From Toxonevra muliebris (Eukaryota; Arthropoda; Insecta; Diptera; Pallopteridae), in NCBI GenBank assembly GCA_963691655.1, contig OY829328.1, positions 12,292,704 through 12,356,703 of the forward strand: a DNA stretch of 64,000 nucleotides. Direction: 5' to 3'. Both the position numbers and the translations under genes were made by a program. The stretch's first letter is position 1. Every line of letters begins with the position of its first letter. The notes beneath the pieces were generated by a model. The model saw only the letters and a list, made by a program, of their open reading frames with translations. It searched no databases and was not told where the DNA came from. Positions 33,420 to 46,093 of the stretch are shown piece after piece.

Positions 33420-35872
33420 CCTTTACAATTCGCTGCGTTAATTGTAAAGGATTTATATGCCAATCACACACCACACAACTCTATCGCTGTTGCCGTTGCA
33501 TTTTTCAAGAAGAATCGTCGCCACCATTGTCATAAAACCTGTTTTCATTACTCTTTTCTACTTTTTCTACCTTTTTTTATATGTATTTTCTAACTTTCTT
33601 CTTATTCTAAAATTTGTATCCAATTTTTTACCTGAAAATAAAGCCACACACATACCAATCATAATTTACCAACACTCAACTTCGTGCACTACCTCTAATT
33701 GCCCCTTTTTACCTATGGTCTGGCTAGACCCTCAATGCCAACTACCACTACCGTTCTGTATACTTATCGTTTCGTTTCGTTTCGTGTTGTTTCATCTTTG
33801 AGTCGAGAGAAAATGTTTTCCAAATCGCTCATTGTTTGATCGCTTGAAATCAACTAAGTTTGTGACGATGTATTTTGTAATAAATTATTAGCTTTATTCA
33901 ACGAAATTTTGCTAGGAATGGCCAAAAATTTAATGATTTTCTAAAAAATGTAAATGGGTATCGCATTTTTCTTATATTATATAAATTTTAAGCGCTCTGT
34001 ATGTAAGTAAAATCTTTTATCTTAAGTATTTTGTGTGCTTCCGGATTGATGTAAAATGAAAAAAAAAAAACAAATGTAAAAATATCTGAATTTTTTTATA
34101 GTTTATAAGTTTATAGTTTTTCAGTTGATATAAGCCTAATGCCAATCATTTGATCATTCCTTTTGCGATTTTTTTTTGGAAACCACAAATGATGCAGATT
34201 TTTTCATATTGTTCAGTTTACATAGATCGCGTAAAATTCATTTATTTTAAGTTGAATATGATGTCCACTTAAATTTTCGGACATTTGAGTTAAAATTTCG
34301 TAGAGCAAAGAAAAGTAATTATGTATCTCAGAATACGCTGTCACACATTTGGTCGGGTTTTCAGAGTCGTATCATGAACGAATAATAAAAAATGTTGATG
34401 AAAAAAATATTCTCTGGGCTCAAGAATGAAAATTTTATAAAAAAAAGAAAAAATAACTAAAATTTGAATTCCAATAAGTTTGTATAGATACTTATATACG
34501 CGAAATACCGCAAAATCCCGAGATTTCGGTATTGACATCCCAAATACGTATAATAAAATGTAGAATATATGGTATGCTAAAAGTAAAATTTACGAATATT
34601 GTAATTTGTTAGAGAAAATCGGCATATGTCATTAAACTCAGCGCATTTGAGATGTAGTAAAATATATCGTACTTCTTTTAGCCGCTATCGTACTTGAAAA
34701 GGTACAGTTTCTTCATAAATTAGGTGCATACTTTCAAAAAGATCAAATATCAACACTGATGCATACTCGAAAAATCTGCCGTCAAAATTTTATTGTAATA
34801 AGTAACTATTTATTTTATTCTCTGAGGAATTTCGTTAACTGTTCGGTTTGGGTTTTAGCCAAATTAAAAATTTTGTTTTCAGTTTTGTGATACATTTTGT
34901 GATACAAATTTCTAATTTATGTAATGTTTTAATTTCCTTCTAAAAATAAAATTATTGACGATTTCGCGCTCGCGTAAATAACCACAAGGATCACAAAAAT
35001 TATTAAGTGCGAAAAAAATTACCTCACTGCGAAAATTGAAAAATATGTTACAATTTGCAAACAATAACTTCAGTGAATTTATAAAGTAGCAACATTTCCA
35101 TGCTATTTATAGCAACATATTGCAAACAATTTATGTTTAGCAACAAAATCAAAGCTTTAACAACATTTTCTAAGTAGAAAAGTTGAATGAGCATGAATGC
35201 AAAAAAATATGGAAAAACATGATTATTGGCAACAGCAATGGTCGCAGTAGCGACAACAGTGAATACATGTAAAAGCTAGCAGCAACAGCTTCTGCTCCTA
35301 CAACTAAAACGACGAAAGCGCTGTGACTGTGACTATGACAACACAGTGACTATGTTCAGCACATTTTTTGAATTGGATTGAATTCAGTTGGTGAGAGACA
35401 TTCCAAATGTACGGTAGTTGAATGCGGTTAAAATTAAATTTTTTAACAAAACTATAATTACAAGAAGAAGAAAAAGAAGATTGCAATAAAAAAATACCAA
35501 AATAAGAAAAGAAATCATACAACAAGCAGCAACTGAAAAGCAATTGCTGTGACAGTGACAGTGCCTGTGATTGTGCTACTAGCAGTGAACGTGAATGCGA
35601 ATTCAAATTGCCATCATCGTCGCAGACGACGGCAACGACGTGAACGTGTGGATGAAGTGAAACTTATATAGAATATTAATGCGTTAATGGTTAATAAAAA
35701 TACAAAAAAAAATAAGCAAGAGTAGAAAATTTTAATATAAATAAACTAATTATAATTGATACTAAAAAAAAATATATATATATATATACAAATACAAGAA
35801 GGAATTGGAATTTTTTTGTTTGCAGTTCAATTAAAACTACACACATTTCATAGTAAAAACAGCAATAACAAG
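33420..35872. other. P450 upstream region and 5' untranslated DNA
   Basis: No coding sequence recognised. The last part (about 35300-35870) probably holds promoter or untranslated exon sequence of the P450, with A-rich stretches and a TA dinucleotide run near 35770-35788. A short GTTTC tandem run lies at 33770-33795. No TATA or initiator element can be assigned with confidence. Confidence 0.45.
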
Positions 35873-38800
35873 ATGCGTGCATTACCTTCAAGCTTACTAT
35901 TGTCAACAAAGACAACACCAAAATCTACAAACGCATTGAAATTATTGCAAAAATATTTACAAAATGAGCACAACAACCTCAGGTTGATACGAGAAAATTC
36001 GAGCGCAACTGCTGCTGCTACTGGTGTATCGCATACAGCAACAATAACAACTGATGCTGGTGCTGTGTGTCCACATATGGGGGCAGACAATGCTGAAGCT
36101 ACAGTGGAAAAACCAAATTTCATACATGCAACAGCTGAATGGCAAAATGCTTTACCATACAATGAGATTCCTGGTCCCAAACCGATACCAATTCTTGGTA
36201 ATACATGGCGGTGAGTACAAGAACAGCATCAGCAATATATATCAACAAAGCTTTGAATTAAATTCTCAGTGTCGTCGCGACGTGTTAGCTAATTTCATAC
36301 CAATCGCGCTTAGCATTTAAATTAAGCCATATGCAAAATAAAAACTTTAGCCGAAATTTAAAAAAAAAAAAACAAAAGATTAAAGCGACAAACTTTTTGC
36401 TTTCACTTTCTTTAAGTTTAGTTTTGTTTCAAAGTGTTTATTTTCTTATGATTTTAATCGGCCAACAAGCAACGGAATTCCACACTTACTTTAATGGCAT
36501 GAAAATTTTGTGTAATAACGGTCTGTCTTGCACGAATATTATAGCTCCCCTACACTCTACTTTAATGAGGGCCTATAAAACAGCGAACGCTTGTTAGTAT
36601 TTGGATTTGTTGGAATGTGCATGTGCGTATGGGGAACGTGCGTTTTTTTTTATTGATATGCATAAATTTATTTATTTACCGCTGTTTTTAAGTGTAAAGA
36701 CGTCGTACAATAAAATTCAATAGCAGAGCTATTCTGAACATTTCAAATAAACATGCGATTACACTATGCAAATGGTGGGCATAAAGTACTGTAAATGCAA
36801 ATGCAAATACAAATATCAAACAAATGCAAATATTGATTTTAAGCAATGAAGATGTTGAACAAATATCAACGAGTATGCAAATATGAGTGCAACTTAGTAT
36901 TAAAATTATTTGATTTATGTACATACATCTTTTCCATTTATTATTCAGGAAAGATTGATTTGTTATAAAAAAAAACTTTAGGCTTAAATTCAGCAAGATT
37001 TTTTCAAACCTATTTTTCCATAAAGCTTAAACTTTATATTTGAAAACGGTTTGCTTGAAAGTTTGATATTTCTAAATGATTTCTAAAAACAATAATACTG
37101 ATTTAGTTATTCATAAATCAGCATGTTTCATTTATAAGAATGTGCTAAAGTTTATTTTCATTAATGTGGTTTAAAGATTAAAAAAAAAAAAAAACTGGCA
37201 ACTAGCCCTGAAAAGATCTTATTACATACCTCTACTATAAAAGTTATTGACTGAAAAATTCAACTTGACCTAAATTTATTCAAGCAGCAGCAGCGGCATC
37301 GGCATGAAATAAATTTTTGCGTTTTTTCAGCTTCTTCTTTAACTTATAAATAAATTTACACGCACGCTTACACTTTTCTTTGTTTTGAATCTCTTTTGCT
37401 GCAATTTAATATTTTCCCTACCGAAAAAAAAGAAAAAAATTCAAACAGGTTTGACCAATCTAAATTTAATGAAGACCTTTGATATTGATACGCTCGCATT
37501 TTACGCAATTGTGTAAAAATAGCAAAATATCATTTCGAATTTTATTTTAGCACTCAAATGTAAAAAGGTCAACCAAATAAATTACAAGAAAAAAAAGGCG
37601 AAAGTTATTTCAGGTTTTTGCATTTAAATGGAAATCTGTGTAAATTTTTAAATTTTATAACATAATAAGCTACGAGGTAAACAGGAGGCAGGGTAAACAA
37701 TAGTGGCTGAGGCAGGGCAAAATGCTTTTGGGTAACTATAATAACGAAAGATATGCATTCTGAATTGTTTGCAATAAAAACGGCTTTGCAGACTTAGGGA
37801 ATACATCGAAAGAGAATCAACTGAACATATTTTAGGGCATTGAAATATCTGTGCATTTATCAAGTGCACAATATAGAGATAAATTCTTCAATTTATAACT
37901 CCAGCTATGAAGTATTCTAGGCATAAGACTAGGCGTAGAAGTGCGATTTACAATAGATCTTCCAGGTCGTAGTAGAATTAAAATAATATCTCTAACAATG
38001 CTATACATAAAAATTTTTTAAAAATGTTTTTAAAAATTTCCTAAATATTATCAATAAGATTGCCAAATTTCGTTTTGATATAGGCATATTTTCGATTTTA
38101 AATTAAAATTTTAAAATCTAACACTGAACGAAAACCTTAAAAACTCTGAACTACGCTGTCCAAAGTCATACCCCCAACCCTTCCGCCCAAAGAAAGAAAG
38201 AAAACAAGTTGATGTAAAAACAAATAGATTTGAGTATTGACGTAACTAATTGGCTGTTTATTTTCTTATGAGCTTAGCTGCAATTTTATGAACTTGTGCA
38301 TTTTGATACTGCAAGTTTTATAATAGAGATGACTACCAAAAATATTTTCCAAGCTGAACGAACAGTAACAATGTTTACTTCTAAAAACACGATAAGATAA
38401 GTAAAAGGAAAAGATCAAAACAAACGACAAAAAAGTGACTGACATTGCTCCTTTATTTTATAACTTAATACACAAGAAAAAATCGGTGACCAACTTTGCT
38501 CCAGATTTTTCTAAACTAATACTAATATCAATAAAAGAGTTACCGAGGTGCTGTATTTACAAGCATTTACGAGTTTACGTGGACCCAACTTCTTTCAAAA
38601 ACTGTAATTTTAGTTTAATTTTTCTTTGCTTGAAGTATTTTTTTCTCTTTTCGACGAGTCCCACGCCCAACTCCCGTCCAGCCGAACGAGGGGCGCTCCC
38701 AACTACGAATGGGTTACCGTAGTAGAGTGACCCGGACCACTCAACAGAAGCGCGTACCGTTGCAAAAACGCGAGGGGAGAGAGCTACACTAAACACAAAA

Positions 38801-41800
38801 TGGCTGAATAGTGGAGAGAATTAATTGTTAATTTCAGAAAGAATTTTATGTTTCATCGAAATTAGCGAATCAGAAAATTTTATTAAGTGATAAACTTTAT
38901 TAAAATCAATACAGACATTATTAAAAGGTTCAAATTTTAAGTAATTATTATTATATGTTTTCAAACGTAATAAAGTATAGTTCCTTTTAGGTATATTGAT
39001 ATTTAGCCTGCTTAAAAGATAAGTGCTATTTATATTGCCCTGAAAACGTTTAAGTATGAATGTTGAATTTAACATAGTTCTACGCGAGTTTAAAGACGGT
39101 AATGCAATTAGTTTCAAAAGATTTTCATACGATGGAAGGTTTAAATTCGGTCTCCAAGGTAAACCACGTAAACAGAAAAGTAGAAATTGTTTTTGAACCG
39201 ATTCTAAGGCATTGAATTATATCATTATTTAAATATTTATGAGGCAAAATATAAAACATTGTATTACAAAATCACACCTTGATGCGCAGAAAATACTTAC
39301 CTAAAAAAATTTAATTCTGAAATTAATTATCAAAATAAAACTGTAGAGAAATAATTTTTCACTGTAACTAAAAAAAAAAAAAAATTTCAAAAATGTAACG
39401 CATTTTTGCATTAATAAAACGTCATTATACAGTAGTGTTGCTATATGCAGAATGTTAAGGCCTATCCACAGTAGCGACCTCTTCCTCTAACGACACGTTC
39501 ACAGCATAAAATAGGTAATGAACGGCATTGCCCTTAGACCAAATTTGCCCCGGTCTTCTCTATATTTTATTTGTATACATATTGCCCAAGAATGAGTCAT
39601 TTTAGATATTTAATTAATTCATTGGTTTTTGCAAAATTAATATGACCGGTGCGGAATGTGTGAATGACAGTATGTCTAGGTTTAAATAGATTGAAATCGA
39701 AGATACATATGTAAATTTAGATTTGGTATGGTTTTCTCATGTAAATGTTCAGTGCATATAAAAACCTACACAAATCCACGATAGCTGCCCTGCAACGTAC
39801 GATGACGTTACCTAGCACATAAAACTTGACGCGCATCTTTGGTTCAGCTACTGTAATTGATACAAACAAGCAAACTAAGAAGAAATAAACAAAATACGAA
39901 CGATACATTCATTCATTAGAAAAGCAAACAAAGAGTCAAATTTTCATTAGCATACTTAACACCATATTATATGAGTATATTTTCAAGGTCATTAAAAGTG
40001 AATCCACTTTGCATACATACATATGTACATCCACCGATATGTTGTTTTGCTTTTCTCATTTTCATTTTCTTTAACGGTGTTGTTCGTGATGTTGGTGGCG
40101 ACTACCGAGAATTATCCATTGAGCTAATAAAATTAATTTAATTACTAATGCGAATATTGAATATGAATATTTACTAAAAAAAATTAAACTTGAATTCAAA
40201 ATAGACTCCCTTAACCTTAAATTAACAGAAGTCTATGTAAATAAAGAGGTACTGATGCTTGTTTTACGTATTAAGATACCCACCACAATGATGCCAAAAC
40301 TCACACAGTTACTGCCATCCACTAATAGAAATAGAAATAAAAATAAAAGTGAATTTGTTTTGGCAATGGTGTTAATTGGCAGCAATAATCACTTTTATGT
40401 ACTTTTTTACGTTTTTTTTTTTTTTGCAGCTCTAAGAGGTGTGAAATTTATATACGCTTAGCAATGCTATTTCAATGCATAAATGTTGTACGTGTGCATA
40501 TTAAAAAATAAAATAATAAAAATAAAGGTATGCAATTTATTGCAGTTAAAACTTTATTTGCAACACATCTATTTAATCATCTATTCAAGGAAAAAAAGTT
40601 ATAGGTACTTAAAAGTTTTATATGAAAAATTTAGCTACTGATGAAGCTGATCAGAAAAGTACAGCATACGATAAGAATCGAAACATAATTAAACTTTACT
40701 TAATTTCGGTTTTATTATTTTATTTGCAGTATGATGCCCATCATTGGACAATATACAATATCGGATGTTGCAAAAATATCTTCTCTTTTGCATGAGCGCT
40801 ATGGCAGAATTGTGCGTTTTACCGGTTTAATTGGTCGACCGGATTTACTGTTTATATATGATGCTGATGAAATCGAAAAGGTAAAATAATAAATAACGAA
40901 AATTGTAATAAATAATGAGCGTGGCCCCTGTAGCCTAGTGTTTAGTTGTATAGATAGACTACTATGTAGAGTGCCCGGGTTCAAATCTCAGGACGCTAAA
41001 AATAAAAAATAAAAACAAAATTTTACACAACCACAACACCACCTCTTGGCGGAGCAATGGCAAACCTCCAAGAGTATTATTTACTTAAGAAAAGCTTTTC
41101 ACTTCGCTATTTGGAATCGGCAGAAAATTGTAGGCCCTTTCCATTGGCATACAAACGTAACTCACACAATATGAATGGATGCGAAAAACTCGATGTAGAC
41201 CCTCCATGGGTTTTGCGCAATAAAAATAAGAAAAAGGAAATTGTATATAGATAGATATGTATGATATTTCTAACAAATCAGTATTTGATTAAAAGACACA
41301 GCAAAACAAATCCATATCAAATTGGGTATTATTGCAAATAATATAATTTAAAATAAAATATAAACTAGTCGGTAAGGCCCCAGTAACTGGGGCTATTTTT
41401 TTCCTCAAGAAATCTCTTTATGAAAAAACAAATATCAAAAGACAACCAAACTACTCGTTGGTGTTTGTTTTGTTATTTGTGTATGCAGATAGTTCGTTAG
41501 ATAATTCTGAGAGATGCCGTTACTCATGTCTTGGCTCTTTCTCTTATTTATTATTTACTCCCACTTAAGCAATGATTTTCTCAATGATGAATGAAATGTT
41601 TTGTTCAATGAGCGTCGGAAGACGCTAATATTTTGGAATTGGGTTAACCGATTTTAAATTTTTGGCTAACCTACTCATCAATCTCTTTAAATTGATATAT
41701 AATATGATATCGTAACACTTCTGGATCTTCTGGAATAAAATTGAGGTTACACTAATAAATGTATAGATTACGAATTAAGGAATTTCCTCCCCTTTTTAGA

Positions 41801-44800
41801 AACACGTGAAGACAATGCCTCCTTTTGCAATCAACAAATACAATTACCATTTTCATTCTCATTGAAGCAGTTTGGATAATTTACTCTTTCTCTCGCTCTC
41901 TCTCTGTCATTATGCGTAGTAGAGTAGAGTAATATTAAAGTAATCCAGATTGTCAAAAAATATGTCAAAAAAAGTCATCGACAAAGTTGGAGAAAAATGT
42001 ATTCCATATCCAGAGTGCTATAAATTTTCTGATATTCATTTTTTTGAGAACCATTTAATATTAAAATCAAGTGAACCTCAAAAATTTCATTCATTTAAAG
42101 AGGGGAGAGTTCGGCTTAGCATACTTCTTTATTTTACTGTGGCTTAAAACCAATAACAATTGAAAAAATATTAACTCTCTGCGCGTGTTTACAATTAACA
42201 ACCTTTTAATTTACAAACTATACGAAAATTCCCAATTTTGTTGCTGTGACTTTCAATTAGTTACTAAATAACTATCTGATTCCTACAGAAGTGACTCAAC
42301 TTAAATCTCTACTTAACTTAACTTTGTCCAAATGTTTTTAATGTTTTTCTTTTTACTTTAAACCCAATTACGAAATAATTTTCTGTGAATTTGAATTTAA
42401 TGTATGCAAAATGTTTGCTTCAGTGATTTTTAGGTTTTCTAAATTCTTGTCATATGTTTATGTTTATTTATATTTTTTTGTTTACTTGTAATTTGCGCAT
42501 GTTATTGCAAAATTTTTTCCAGCATACACTGAAATAAAAAATATGTAGTTTCAACAGTTCCACCCAAAAAAACAAAAAGGTTTTCTATACGTCACCACCT
42601 CTTGGCTGGCAATGCCACACATAGTAGAGTAAAAATGTATGTCCCATCCATCCAGCTTAAACCATTACCGGATCCAAAGATTGTGGAAATATGGAATTAA
42701 AAAAGTGCGTTATCTCAAAATAAAGAGCTGAAATACTTCTTACCCTTAATCTCACTAGTCTTGATGTTAGTTTAAATCACTTAACCCTCTAGTAGGCCAA
42801 TTTTTTCAGCAATAAAAAATATGAAGATTGGTTGATTTTAATGTATAAAACCCGGAAATGAAATCGAGTTGGAGTCCCATTAAAAAGCTTGTAAATATAA
42901 TATTTTTCTTTTTTTTAATAATTAAAATTATCGCAAATAATTTTAATATCACCCAAAATGATTGTTTTTTGTTAATTACTCAAAACCTGATCTTCAACTG
43001 GCGATAAAATCAAAACGAAACAACGCACGGAGTACTGAAGCTATGCAGCGTCTAGCTCCGGTATTCATCTATCGACTGAACGGCGTTGATACATATAAAA
43101 AACTTATTAAACGTATTTTAAATTGTATCAAGTGGATACGGTCCCGCCTACTAGAGGGTTAAGTACTTGTGGGAAGTTTGTGAAGATTATTCTTTCTAAT
43201 CGGCTCAATGATTTTAAGTTTAATTGGGAATGCCGAAAAATCACACTGTTATTAGACTGAGAAATGACTTGAAATTGACTAGAAAAAGTATTAAAAAATG
43301 TATCGAAATCGACTAGGGAAATAATGAAAAAAGAAAAAATTACCGAAAAAATACTTAAAAATGACTCGGAAATGAGTAAAATAAATTCCAAATAAAGATC
43401 GAAAAGTGACTCGAAAATGTTTCAAAAAAATTCAAAAAAAGTACTCGAAAATGACTAAAAAAAACAGTAATAAAAGGCTCTTTTCCCCACAAAACAGTCT
43501 TTTATGATTAGAAATTAAGCTAATTTTCGGTTATTTTAGTCGCGCTGGGGAATCAAAACTGATTCGAATTTGTTCAAAAATTTCATGAAATGGTGGCTGG
43601 GAAAACTACTGCAGCTTTCATGTTAGAATCCATCATATTATATTATAATAATCATTTGCTTGTTTATTTTTTGCAGTGCTATCGCCAAGAAGGACCAACA
43701 CCGTTTCGGCCGTCCATGCCTAGTCTAGTGAAATACAAAAGTGTGGTCCGTAAAGATTTCTTTGGTGATCTGGGTGGTGTAGTTGGTGTGTAAGTATTTT
43801 ATTATTCTCACGAGAATTTTAATCCATAAATAAGTAAACATTTCTATTACATTTCATTAGGCATGGTGAACCCTGGCGACAATTTCGTTCTCGTGTGCAA
43901 AAACCGGTGCTGCAATTATCCACAATAAGACGTTATCTTAAACCGCTAGAAGTAGTAACAAGTGATTTTCTCGAACGATGTGAAAGTTTACTAGATGTAA
44001 ATTCAGAATTACCCGAAGATTTCGACAATGAAATACACAAATGGTCATTGGAATGTAAACGAAAATAACAATTTATATAATAAAAATATTAAATTATATA
44101 ATTTTTTTGCAGGTATAGGACGCGTTGCTCTCGATGCTAGACTGGGATGTTTAGAATCGAATTTAAAGCCGGACTCCGAACCACAACAAATAATCGACGC
44201 TGCGAAATATGCGTTACGCAATGTGGCAACATTGGAATTGAAAGCACCTTATTGGCGTTATTTTCCAACGCCATTATGGACTCGATATATCAAGAATATG
44301 AACTTTTTTGTTGAGTACGAAAGAAATTGATGATGATATTCTTCTATGTATATAATATAAAAAATTTGCCTACAGAGTTTGTATGAAGTATATTGGCAGT
44401 GCTACTGAACGTCTCAAAGCTCAAGGTCCTAGTCAAAATGGTGAGCCATCATTGTTGGAAAAAGTAATTATGTCAGAGAAAGATGAGAAAATAGCAACAA
44501 TTATGGCATTAGATTTAATATTAGTAGGAATTGATACGGTAAAGTTGCATGTGTATCTTTTGTCTGTAATCAATTTAAAACTACAATTGCTTAGATATCA
44601 ATGGCCGTGTGCTCGATGCTTTATCAATTGGCTACACGTCCCGCTGAACAGCAAAAAATTCATGAAGAACTCAAACGTATACTACCCAATTCCGAGACAC
44701 CATTAACAATACAACTGCTAGATCAATGTATCCACTTGAAGGCTTTCATAAAGGAAGTATTTCGTATGTATAGCACTGTCATAGGTAATGGGCGCACTCT

Positions 44801-45339
44801 GCAAGAGGATAGCGTCATCTGTGGTTACCAAATACCAAAAGGAGTAAGTGTTAAATATTAATATTTTTCTTTTCATATGCTATAGTAATTTGTGTAGATT
44901 TAATTCGAAGCATGTACTCAGTATTGGATGTATTATCATACCATTTAATATCAATACTTGTAGACCCAAGCAGTATTCCCCACAATTGTAACTGGTAACA
45001 TGGAGGAGTATGTCACAGATGCAGCCACCTTCAAGCCAGAGCGTTGGCTTAAGGTAAGTCAAGGCGGCTTTGCGGGAAAATTGCATCCATTTGCTTCATT
45101 GCCATATGGATATGGAGCTCGCATGTGCCTGGGACGTCGGTTTGCTGACTTGGAAATGCAAATATTGCTAACTAAAGTGAGAAATAATGAGTTAGTAACA
45201 ATAAATGTATCTAAATATTTTCGCTCTACAGTTGCTACGCAGCTACAAACTTGAATTTAATCACGAGCCACTCGAATATGCAGTAACATTTATGTATGCA
45301 CCAGAAGGACCATTACGATTCAAGATGACAAAGATTTAA
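35873..45339 (+). CDS. Cyp301a1: Mitochondrial-clade cytochrome P450, Cyp301a1-like
   Basis: Nine exons inferred from GT/AG sites: 35873-36210, 40730-40880, 43677-43789, 43861-44054, 44113-44314, 44376-44538, 44595-44843, 44964-45176, 45232-45339. The frame stays open, giving 576 residues. The start chosen is MRALPSSLLLS, followed by a basic, Ser/Thr-rich, mitochondrial-type leader; an upstream in-frame alternative runs through A-rich untranslated DNA. P450 marks in order: PGPKPIPILGNTWR, the I-helix GIDT, the K-helix KEVFR, PERW, and the heme loop YGYGARMCLG with the cysteine at 45126-45128. The oxygen-binding and heme residues are present, so it should be active. In Drosophila, Cyp301a1 is linked to cuticle formation; its substrate is not settled. 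The alternative is the related Cyp49a1. Recognition is from remembered family features. Confidence 0.85.
37680..37860 (+). pseudogene. Possible LINE C-terminal remnant
   Basis: A plus-strand stretch reads CRLREYIERESTEHILGH followed by a stop. It resembles the CRxC...EHIL-x-C region after the RNase H or C-terminal part of non-LTR polyproteins, with the second cysteine replaced. The match is short and has no boundaries, so it may be chance. Confidence 0.3.
38640..39240 (-). mobile_element. 3' fragment of a jockey-type non-LTR retrotransposon
   Basis: On the minus strand the frame reads ESVQKQFLLFCLRGLPW near 39200, then NLNLPSYENLLKLIALPSL and a C-terminal segment ending LISMKHKILSEINN at 38821. 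This is the region downstream of the reverse transcriptase in jockey-like elements. A GC-richer stretch (38655-38800) follows as a probable 3' untranslated region. The reverse transcriptase itself is missing. The element is antisense to the P450 in its first intron. Confidence 0.7.
40917..41235 (+). repeat. tRNA-derived SINE, family 1, copy 2
   Basis: The head reads GTAGCCTAGTGTTTAGTTG (A-box-like) and GCCCGGGTTCAAATC (good B box). The body shares AAGCTTTTCACTTCG, GGCCCTTTCCATT and ATGAATGGATGCGAAAA with the copy at 966-1241. It ends in an A-rich tail. It lies in the sense orientation inside P450 intron 2. Confidence 0.75.
42781..43162. mobile_element. piggyBac-type MITE with perfect 13-bp TIRs and TTAA duplication
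   Basis: TTAA at 42781-42784 then CCCTCTAGTAGGC; on the right GCCTACTAGAGGG then TTAA at 43159-43162. The terminal repeats match perfectly over 13 bases and share CCCTCTA with the MITE at 27696. No transposase; a 66-codon frame (42962-43162) runs into the right repeat and has no recognised domain. Insertion in a P450 intron looks recent judging by the perfect ends. Confidence 0.9.
43250..43470. repeat. Degenerate tandem repeat based on GACTCGAAAATGA
   Basis: Repeated variants of TGACT(A/C/T)GAAA(A)TGA occur along about 220 bp, such as GACTTGAAATTGACTAG, GACTCGGAAATGAG and GTACTCGAAAATGACT. The period is irregular, about 11-16 bases. It lies just upstream of P450 exon 3. Confidence 0.6.
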
Positions 45340-45425
45340 TGAATTATTTTAAAGCTTGTAATTTTGTAATTATAATAATATAATGTTTATTTTCGGTTTA
45401 TAACATAAAAAATGCATAAGTTCAT

Positions 45426-46093
45426 TCATTTTCTTTTCCATGCTTTATACCAATTCTTTACCGTTTTCAAACTATTATCAGCGTCAACTTTCGTTTCACC
45501 TTTTAGCTCGAAAATAACTTCCGGCTTATATGAATCACGTGCTTCTTCGAGCATCGTACCAAAAATCTCGCATTCGAGATTTGATTTCAGTTTCTTTTCG
45601 TTATATCCCCGATCCTTAAGGCGATCGAATAGCGTCGTATTAGGGCAGGTGACGACAAAGACCGCTTGAAACCAACGTTCTGGAAAGAAATCACAGCCAT
45701 GATATTCCACAATATTTCCACCCTGCTGCATTAGTGGCTCCAAATGATCCATAAGCTGTTGTTAACCAAATTGAAGAATATGAAAGTTACATGAAGTAGA
45801 TATGGCAATGTGTTGCTTACCTTATCCTCATCGAGTATCGGACATTCATACTCTTCATCGTACTCTTCAATGAAATTTTTTTCTTTGGCTATTTTGGAAC
45901 AATCCAACCAGTTCAGTTTCAATTGCTCCGCTAGACGTTCACACAAGTACGATTTGCCCACACCAGGTGTGCCTGGAAAAATTTAATTGAGAATTTACTG
46001 GACTGGCAAATATTGGCCAATTTTTTTTTAGTCACTCTCACCTGTTATAAGAATGTTGGGCTTCGCATCTACTTTTTCGTCTGTGGTGGCCAT
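45426..46093 (-). CDS. Ak6: Adenylate kinase isoenzyme 6 (AK6/CINAP family)
   Basis: A small nuclear adenylate kinase/ATPase linked to ribosome maturation in other eukaryotes. Minus-strand exons: 46042-46093, 45821-45972, 45426-45755, joined at GT/AG sites with the frame kept, giving 177 residues, the usual size of the family. The start MATTDEKVDAKPNILITG leads into the P-loop GTPGVGKS. Next come LNWLDCSKIAKEKN and YDEEYECPILDEDK, then a GGNIVEYHGCDFFPERWF segment typical of AK6, the VVTCPNTTLFDRLKDRGY lid region, and a short basic C terminus (WKRK). The stop lies 87 bases from the P450 stop on the opposite strand, so the 3' untranslated regions probably overlap. Confidence 0.92.

Larger units (their letters stand above)
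36211..40729 (+). other. P450 intron 1 (4.5 kb) with LINE fragments
   Basis: Bounded by GTGAGT and a TTTGCAG acceptor. It contains a LINE 3' fragment (about 38640-39240) and a weaker LINE remnant (about 37680-37860). The remaining sequence is AT-rich and shows no exon. Confidence 0.7.
40881..43676 (+). other. P450 intron 2 (2.8 kb) with SINE, MITE and low-complexity DNA
   Basis: Bounded by a GTAAAA donor and a TTTTGCAG acceptor. It holds SINE family 1 copy 2, a small SINE-like fragment near 42585-42625 (ACCACCTCTTGGC), the TTAA MITE at 42781-43162, and a degenerate repeat at 43250-43470. Confidence 0.7.

Noticed and set aside
35756..35872. Extended N terminus for the P450
   Set aside because: The upstream in-frame codons run through A-rich and TA-repeat DNA and begin at TTG; the Met at 35873 starts a typical mitochondrial leader.
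42962..43162. A 66-codon protein gene
   Set aside because: It runs into the terminal repeat of the TTAA MITE and shows no domain.
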